From NCBI RefSeq assembly GCF_009863985.1, contig NZ_WEZT01000018.1, positions 70,717 through 120,286 on the forward strand: a stretch of 49,570 nucleotides of DNA, written 5' to 3'. Shown piece after piece: positions 44,433 to 49,570 of the stretch. Numbering within the stretch: the first letter of the stretch is position 1; the number at the start of each line of letters is the position of its first letter. The notes below the pieces were generated by a model that saw only the letters and a program-made list of their open reading frames with translations, was not told the DNA's origin and did no database searches. The position numbers were made by a program, and so were the translations under genes. Origin of the DNA: Furfurilactobacillus milii. Lineage in GTDB: Bacteria; Bacillota; Bacilli; Lactobacillales; Lactobacillaceae.

Positions 44433-45299
44433 GTGAGTATTTTGATTGGATTGATTCCGGCAATTGCGTGGGGCGTTTTGCCCATCGTGGTAACTAAAAT
44501 TGGTGGGAAGCCCGTTAATCAGATTATTGGCACGACATTTGGTACCTTTATTGTGGCCATCATCACGTGGTTATTCATTCGCCCAGAAATTGGCGTTGGT
44601 CAGTTTTGGCTGACTGTTTTGTCTGGTGCTTCGTGGACATTTGGACAGTATCTTCAGTACATGGCGTTTCAGCGAATCGGTGTTTCGAAGGCGATGCCAA
44701 TTTCTACGGGGCTGCAATTAGTTGGCACGTCGTTGTTGGGGGTACTGGCATTCGGCGAATGGTCTGGCTCTGTGGAATTATTGATCGGCTTTATTGCGCT
44801 AGTGGTTATTGTTGTTGGCATTGTGCTAACGACAGTTGATGGCGCCAAACAAACGGATGAAAAACGACCATCAATTTGGGTGACAATTTTGATCTTTGCA
44901 CTATCTACTCTGGGGTATGTGGGATACTCAGCCTTTCCACGTTTGGCAAACGTATCCGGATGGCAGGGATTCTTACCACAAGGATTGGGAATGGCTTTGA
45001 TGGCACTTGTACTGACGCTTGTGACGGCTGGCCCGCATATTTTGAGTGAACGGGTTACGTGGATTAGCTTGATTGATGGTGTTGTTTTTTCCATTGCTGC
45101 GCTGACGTATCTGATTTCGGCTCAACGAAATGGCGTGGCCACTGGTTTCACACTTTCACAAATGAATGTTGTGTTGGCAACACTTGGCGGCATCTTCATT
45201 TTACGTGAGCACCGCACTCCTCGAGGCCTAGTATGGACGGTTGTTGGTCTGCTATTGGTCGTGGTCGGTGGTGTCATGATTGGTAACATGGCCATGTAA
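44433..45299 (+). CDS. GRP-family sugar transporter (GlcU/RbsU type)
   Basis: This 288-residue protein has ten membrane segments in two five-segment halves. The start (SILIGLIPAIAWGVLPIVVTKIGGKP) and YLQYMAFQRIGVSKAMPISTGLQLVGTS are GRP-family hallmarks. It imports glucose or ribose in relatives. GAGAGG precedes the start. Next to the SDR it suggests a non-PTS sugar uptake plus oxidation route; the actual sugar is not known. Confidence 0.88.
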   Translation: MSILIGLIPAIAWGVLPIVVTKIGGKPVNQIIGTTFGTFIVAIITWLFIRPEIGVGQFWLTVLSGASWTFGQYLQYMAFQRIGVSKAMPISTGLQLVGTSLLGVLAFGEWSGSVELLIGFIALVVIVVGIVLTTVDGAKQTDEKRPSIWVTILIFALSTLGYVGYSAFPRLANVSGWQGFLPQGLGMALMALVLTLVTAGPHILSERVTWISLIDGVVFSIAALTYLISAQRNGVATGFTLSQMNVVLATLGGIFILREHRTPRGLVWTVVGLLLVVVGGVMIGNMAM

Positions 45300-45332
45300 C
45301 GACTAGTTGACGATTGGTTAAAGACAAAAAGA

Positions 45333-45381
45333 AAACAACGGTTTGATTCGACGTTTATGACGCGAAATCAAACCGTTGTTT
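45333..45381. terminator. Bidirectional terminator
   Basis: A 16 bp perfect stem (45333-45348 with 45366-45381) between the transporter and the converging HxlR gene; T-rich on both sides. Confidence 0.85.
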
Positions 45382-45384
45382 GCG

Positions 45385-45765
45385 TTAATTTTCATAACCA
45401 TCATGATTAGGGAAGAGCAACGAGGCGTTTTGCCCCTGCGATTGAAGAATCTTAATTCGATCCTCGCCCCATTCCGACATGGCAATAAGCACGTTGTTCA
45501 GCGTTTTACCGTATTCGGTCACGCTATATTCAACGTGTGGCGGCACTTCGTTGAATACTTTCCGGGTGACAATGCCGTCGTGCTCCAGCTCACGCAGTTG
45601 TTCAGTCAGAACTTTGGGCGAAATGCCAGTGACATTTCGCCGAATATCGGCTGTCCGCATGGGCCCGTGTCCTAAGTGGCATAAAATGAGCGGTTTCCAT
45701 TTGTTTCCCATGACGGCTAGTGTGGCCTGAACGCCGTTTTTGTAAATTGGTTCAGCTTCACTCAT
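45385..45765 (-). CDS. HxlR-family regulator, second full-length copy
   Basis: This 126-residue HxlR protein is similar to that at 41422 (MGNKWKPLILCHLGHGPMRTADIRR; SPKVLTEQLRELEHDGIVTRKVF). The Cys in ILCHLG is kept, so it may sense the same class of signals. GAGGAG lies before the ATG. The GGTACT-type operator is not seen at its promoter, so it may have another target. Confidence 0.88.
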   Translation of the reverse strand: MSEAEPIYKNGVQATLAVMGNKWKPLILCHLGHGPMRTADIRRNVTGISPKVLTEQLRELEHDGIVTRKVFNEVPPHVEYSVTEYGKTLNNVLIAMSEWGEDRIKILQSQGQNASLLFPNHDGYEN

Positions 45766-45969
45766 GTGTTAATTTGCTCCTCGTCTATTATGGCATGAAT
45801 GCTACACCACTTATGTTTAAAAATAAAACGAAAAAGTTAGACCTTTCAAACGGCGCGAGGGGGGTGTAAAACTTACCTGAAGCAGAGGCGTCATTGGCAG
45901 TTTGTAAATGAAACAATAATTAAGCCAAATAGTCACCATTAGAAAAAATATGAGTTTGCGAGGCATCCG

Positions 45970-46001
45970 TTTAAGCCCGCTTTAAGTTGAAACTGTATAA
46001 T
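45970..46001 (+). promoter_or_regulatory. htrA promoter with CiaR-type direct repeat
   Basis: TTTAAG (45970-45975), five bases, TTTAAG (45981-45986), nine bases, TATAAT (45996-46001). TTTAAG-N5-TTTAAG just upstream of the -10 is the established CiaR binding site of Streptococcus pneumoniae, where htrA is a main target. The repeat replaces a normal -35, as in activated promoters. No ciaRH gene is in this window. Confidence 0.75.
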
Positions 46002-46056
46002 GGTCTCTGTAGAGTAATCAATTTTTAGAGGAGGTAGCGAATTTTCGCAAAAGCCT

Positions 46057-47367
46057 ATGGATTATAATGACGAGAATAAGCAAACAGGTGGGCAAGGACC
46101 ACAACGTCCACGCAAATCAAATTCAGGTTTAGTGAAGGTCGGCATTGTTGGCTTAGTTGCCGGATTATTAGGTGGTGGTATTGCCTATGGGGGTGCCTCT
46201 GCCCTGAATAACAATAATAATGGTGATACGTCATATAAAAATGGAACGACTAAGGTCGCCAATGTCACTGTAAAGAGCAACTCCGATGCTACGAAGGCCT
46301 TTAGCAAGGTTAAGGGCGCGGTTGTTTCGGTTGTTAACATGCAGAAGCAGTCATCATCAAGTGATAGCGAAGGCTTGTACGGTATCTTTGGTGGTGGCTC
46401 ATCATCAAATTCAAGTGGTAGTGACTCAGATTCCTCATCTAGCAAATCATCTTTGGAAACCGCTAGTGAAGGTTCCGGGGTTGTTTATAAGAAATCCGGA
46501 AATGATGCCTATATTGTGACGAACAATCACGTGGTCTCAGGTTCCAGTGCCTTGGAAATTATTCTCAGCAACGGGAAGAAGATTTCAGGTAAGCTAGTTG
46601 GCACGGACTCCACGACTGATTTAGCTGTTATCCGTGTGGATGCTAAGTACATCAACACGGTTGCTCAATTCGGTGATTCCACTGCGATTCAGGCTGGCCA
46701 ATCTGTCCTAGCCATCGGGTCACCACTTGGGTCACAGTATGCAACATCAGTGACTGAAGGGATTATTTCCGCCAAGAAACGAACGGTGCCAGTAGAAGAT
46801 GAATCTGGTAATCAAACTGGGGATGCGACCGTTATTCAAACGGACGCAGCAATCAACCCTGGTAACTCTGGTGGGGCATTGATCAACTTATCTGGTCAGG
46901 TCATCGGTATCAACTCAATGAAGTTGGCGTCATCTTCGAGTGGTACGTCGGTTGAAGGGATTGGATTTGCGATTCCTTCTAACGAAGTTGTGTCCATCAT
47001 TAATCAATTAATTACAAATGGTAAGGTTATTCGTCCAGCGTTGGGTGTCGGACTTGTGGATCTTTCAAGTGTCGACAGTACCAGCCAAAAGAATACTTTG
47101 AAGCTGCCAAGCAGTGTAACTGGCGGTGTTGTGCTAGTTAAAATTTACAACAATTCGGCTGCTGAAAAGTCCGGCCTGAAGAAGTACGATGTTATTACCG
47201 AGATAGATGGTACCAAGGTAACGTCACAAGCAGACTTACGTGATGTGCTTTATAACCATAAGATTGGGGATAAAGTTTCCGTGAAATACTATCGTGATGG
47301 TCAACAAAAGACCGGTACGATAACGTTGAGCGAGAGTACGAGTCAATTAAGTAGTTCAAGCAAGTAG
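46057..47367 (+). CDS. htrA: Membrane-anchored serine protease HtrA
   Basis: This surface quality-control protease and chaperone has 436 residues. A short Gly/Pro/Gln-rich cytoplasmic start, one membrane anchor (about residues 27-50) and an Asn-rich linker precede a trypsin-like domain with H158 in NNHVVSG, D188 in TTDLAV and S271 in NPGNSGGA, then a PDZ domain (about 330-425). A Ser-rich insert lies near 105-135. The AGGAGG site is 22 bases before the ATG, but a GCGA/TCGC hairpin lies between, shortening the effective distance. Confidence 0.94.
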   Translation: MDYNDENKQTGGQGPQRPRKSNSGLVKVGIVGLVAGLLGGGIAYGGASALNNNNNGDTSYKNGTTKVANVTVKSNSDATKAFSKVKGAVVSVVNMQKQSSSSDSEGLYGIFGGGSSSNSSGSDSDSSSSKSSLETASEGSGVVYKKSGNDAYIVTNNHVVSGSSALEIILSNGKKISGKLVGTDSTTDLAVIRVDAKYINTVAQFGDSTAIQAGQSVLAIGSPLGSQYATSVTEGIISAKKRTVPVEDESGNQTGDATVIQTDAAINPGNSGGALINLSGQVIGINSMKLASSSSGTSVEGIGFAIPSNEVVSIINQLITNGKVIRPALGVGLVDLSSVDSTSQKNTLKLPSSVTGGVVLVKIYNNSAAEKSGLKKYDVITEIDGTKVTSQADLRDVLYNHKIGDKVSVKYYRDGQQKTGTITLSESTSQLSSSSK

Positions 47368-47374
47368 ATCTTTT

Positions 47375-47408
47375 AAAGAGTAATTGTGGAAAACAATTAC
47401 TCTTTTTT
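47375..47408 (+). terminator. Terminator of htrA
   Basis: AAAGAGTAATTGT (47375-47387) pairs perfectly with 47393-47405, and the T-run continues to 47409. Confidence 0.9.
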
Positions 47409-47625
47409 TGTGTCTTCGGGGATTTCACAAACTCAAATTGAATCATGATAATCATTTCCTGGGAAATTTGATTACTTTCTATTTAGTCTAAACGACTGGT
47501 ATGGGTGTATTTATAAGCTTTTTTTATCTATAATTAGGTGGTAAACAATCCACAAATGAATAATGTAATGTATACTTTTGAAAACGAGAAAGTCACGGAA
47601 TGTGGGATAAAACAACGAAACGTGG

Positions 47626-48231
47626 TGTGGATAAACTGTCTTTATACAGAATAAAGTGTAAATATGCAGGATTAATTCTGCATAATAATCACCGTCACGT
47701 AAACAGCATTCTGTAGTTATCGTTTAGTTAGCTGGTGTCCAATTTGGAAAACCGAATGTTTTCCTGGGACATTACCCATTTTCGGCAAATTGCCCCATAA
47801 AAGCATCGAGTTTTCCGAACAAACTAAGCCATGAAAAATAAAGTGGTTCGTTTCGAAAAATGCAATGAAAAAATTGTTTTGCACAGGTGTGGATAACTAT
47901 GTGGAAAACTGTGGATAAGTTTGTGAATTGGGGATAAATGCCGAAAACTAAGGATTTCGAAACAGTGGGAAAAGTTATCCACAGGTCAAAAAAGTGCGGT
48001 GGATAAGTGGTCATAAAAACCTCTGTTCGATTTTAAAACCCTTTATTATCAATGGTTACGGGCTGCGTGTTCGTGTGAAGATGCCTTGTGGATAACTGTG
48101 GATAACTTTTATTCACAGGTTAAAATGACAGCGTCACATAGCGTCGCAAAATCGATTATTTTTGGTAAAGAAAGTTAAGGAAAAGTAAAAGCTGTGGATA
48201 ACTTTTTCATAACAGATGTGCTTGTGGATGA
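47626..48231. promoter_or_regulatory. DnaA-box cluster between htrA and rlmH
   Basis: Seven perfect DnaA boxes (TTATCCACA or its complement TGTGGATAA) lie at 47626, 47888, 47910, 47975, 48087, 48097 and 48193; only 47975 is in the plus orientation. Further one-mismatch boxes are at 47900, 47929, 47998, 48109 and 48223. The 853-base gap 47409-48261 has no gene. AT-rich stretches lie near 47510-47575. It is an origin, an origin half, or a DnaA-titrating site. Confidence 0.85.
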
Positions 48232-48261
48232 AAACAAAATTTAGAAACGGAGTATATACAC

Positions 48262-48741
48262 GTGAATATCAAGATTATTGGTGTTGGAAAACTGAAAGAA
48301 AAGTATTTTAAGCAGGGCATTGCAGAATATGCGAAACGTTTGTCTAAGTTTTGTAAGTTTGAAATTGTCGAAGTTGCGGACGAAAAAGCTCCCGAATCTT
48401 TAAGCCAGTCCGAAATGGATACGGTTATGGCTAAAGAAGGGGAGCGAATTCTGGATCATATTAAAGATAAAGAATATGTCTATGCGTTGGCTATTTTAGG
48501 CAAGGAACGGACATCAGAGGCGTTTGCCAAGGAGATAGAGGACTTAGGAACGTACGGACATTCTGACATAACGTTCGTTATCGGCGGCTCACTGGGACTA
48601 ACACCCGCAGTTTTGAAGCGTGCAAACGCACAAATTTCATTTGGTAAGTTTACATTGCCACATCAGCTGATGCGTCTAGTGCTGAGTGAGCAGATATACA
48701 GGGCATTTATGATTAACTCGGGCTCGCCATATCATAAGTGA
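48262..48741 (+). CDS. rlmH: 23S rRNA pseudouridine-1915 N3-methyltransferase RlmH
   Basis: This SPOUT-class methyltransferase modifies pseudouridine 1915 of 23S rRNA in the assembled ribosome using SAM. It has 159 residues, the normal length. The knot region [39 protein letters not shown], and the ending SPYHK are all present. The start is GTG 48262 after GGAG. It follows the DnaA-box region directly; no further housekeeping gene follows. Confidence 0.96.
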   Translation: MNIKIIGVGKLKEKYFKQGIAEYAKRLSKFCKFEIVEVADEKAPESLSQSEMDTVMAKEGERILDHIKDKEYVYALAILGKERTSEAFAKEIEDLGTYGHSDITFVIGGSLGLTPAVLKRANAQISFGKFTLPHQLMRLVLSEQIYRAFMINSGSPYHK

Positions 48742-48828
48742 TGTGGTACCGCAAGGATAAGCGATACAGAAGTCCGTATCATAAATAATCTAAAGATATT
48801 TCTTGATAAAGTAAAAGGGGATAGTAAT

Positions 48829-49479
48829 TTGAAAATTGATTTAGACAGCATCTCATCACAATTAAAAAAATTAAATAGCAATGAAATTATGGATGTAATT
48901 GTAGAATACTTTGAGGACAAGCCAATTGCACATATTATCGCTAAAAATCAAATAGATGGAGTTTCGGAAAAAAATCTAATAAGGACCTTTCCGAGATTGA
49001 TTTTTCACAACAAATGTTCTAAGTGTGGTGGAGAAGTAAGGACGAGATTGCTTTCTAGAACTAGAAAATATAGATATGAAGATATGTGTTTAAGCTGTGG
49101 CTTTACAGAATACGTTAAACATGAAGAATTAAATAATATATTGGCAGATAGTGTTGCAACGAAGGCAATAGCTTCTGAATATGAGTATTCAGATGTAAAC
49201 CAACGTAATTATCAGGATTTAAACCTTAAAGAGAGAACACTGCTTGCTGCATGTTTATGGCAAGTTAAAAAAGTGGACAACGAGCTGTGTCCTCAGTGGG
49301 AAGAGAGCAAGTTGAGGATAGTTTCAGATATTGCTGATTCGTATGGATACTTTCGATTTTTAGCAAATAGGAAAATTGTACAAGTAAGCCCTACGTCTAA
49401 AAAAGAAGGATTTGATTTTAACGAAGACAAAAAGCCAACTATTTATAATATTGATGTTGTTAATTATGTATTAAGGTAG
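48829..49479 (+). pseudogene. Unknown zinc-ribbon gene cut by an IS30-type element
   Basis: The 216-residue frame starts at TTG 48829 (AAAAGGGGAT upstream) and has a zinc ribbon (C63, C66, C87, C90) between helical parts. The reading frame runs into the insertion-sequence end: the stop TAG at 49477-49479 lies inside AGGTAGATTG, so the natural C-terminus is missing. AT-rich base use differs from its neighbours, suggesting acquired DNA. No family is recognised; it could belong to a defence-type or phage-type gene set. Confidence 0.6.
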
Positions 49480-49570
49480 ATTGCAAATTTAATCCGAATT
49501 TTTGGACAAATTTGTCAGCATAACCTGATACGGTGTTTGCCAGTCGAGTATTTTAAGCGGTCGCTGGTTA
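49474..49570 (-). mobile_element. End of an IS30-family insertion sequence with partial transposase
   Basis: The minus-strand frame 49489-49570 reads NQRPLKILDWQTPYQVMLTN and ends in a stop after NSD, as at the C-terminus of IS30-family transposases. Its terminal sequence AGGTAGATTG is shared with the remnant at 24174. The rest lies beyond the window, so completeness is unknown. Confidence 0.8.

Noticed and set aside
44669-45094. Minus-strand frame opposite the sugar transporter (141 codons)
   Set aside because: Shadow of a membrane protein gene, with no ribosome binding site and a Thr/Pro/Ser-rich artefact composition.
45766-45969. WalR box (TGTWAH-N5-TGTWAH) upstream of htrA
   Set aside because: Single TGTAAA hexamers occur near 45865 and 45902 but not as spaced pairs; the only paired repeat is the TTTAAG one.

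Overview
The window reads as a low-to-mid GC Gram-positive chromosome of the Lactobacillaceae. The grounds are the walRKHIJ-htrA-rlmH block, AGGAGG-type ribosome binding sites, the sufCDSUB order with sufU, LytTR/DUF3021, GRP-type sugar uptake and ThrE genes, and Firmicutes-type parS and DnaA-box sequences. In related genomes walRK-htrA-rlmH lies near the replication origin. The ParB-like sites and the dense DnaA-box cluster at 47626-48231 fit an origin-proximal position.

Layout. 1-3120: preTA (NAD-dependent dihydropyrimidine dehydrogenase) with a structured 3' region and terminator. 3171-5700: ferrous iron uptake on the minus strand (feoA, feoB and a 54-residue Cys-rich FeoB partner), with a leader hairpin and a DtxR-like operator facing the suf operon. 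5758-11326: sufC-sufD-sufS-sufU-sufB plus a MIP18/SufT-like gene, the Fe-S cluster assembly line; iron import and iron use are therefore back to back. 11387-14371: an XRE regulator and an NreBC-like two-component pair. 14510-17269: small membrane and regulatory genes (LytTR/DUF3021), a frameshifted gene and an overlapping pair of small unknown genes. 17659-21164: three consecutive zinc-ribbon membrane proteins, the last TcaA-like with an acidic Ser/Asp tail.

21888-28888: a tRNA-Lys(CTT) locus carrying a decayed 6.6 kb integrated element bounded by 83/84 bp direct repeats. It has a tyrosine integrase, a CI-like repressor, broken Cro-like, phage-type and PBECR4-like genes, insertion-sequence remnants and a structured RNA candidate. 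A second small RNA candidate lies just outside the left att site. 29024-31198: an NTF2-like gene, then an AraC regulator and a TMEM175-type channel gene that each carry one frameshift.

31306-37074: the essential cell-wall stress operon walRKHIJ. 37162-40291: a TetR-SDR pair with a near-perfect palindromic operator, and a ThrE exporter. 40415: a near-consensus parS. 40545-45765: a HAD phosphatase, then an HxlR-rich redox and sugar island (two HxlR-type genes, Old Yellow Enzyme, glucose-dehydrogenase-like SDR, GlcU-like transporter, and a third HxlR gene). 46057-47367: htrA behind a perfect TTTAAG-N5-TTTAAG direct repeat. 47409-48261: a DnaA-box-rich non-coding region. 48262-48741: rlmH. The window ends in an AT-rich gene cut by an IS30-family element.

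I see no rRNA genes and no CRISPR array. The most interesting signals are regulatory and non-coding: the CiaR-type box at htrA, the DnaA-box cluster, the repeated HxlR operator, the parS-like sites, and two undescribed RNA candidates.
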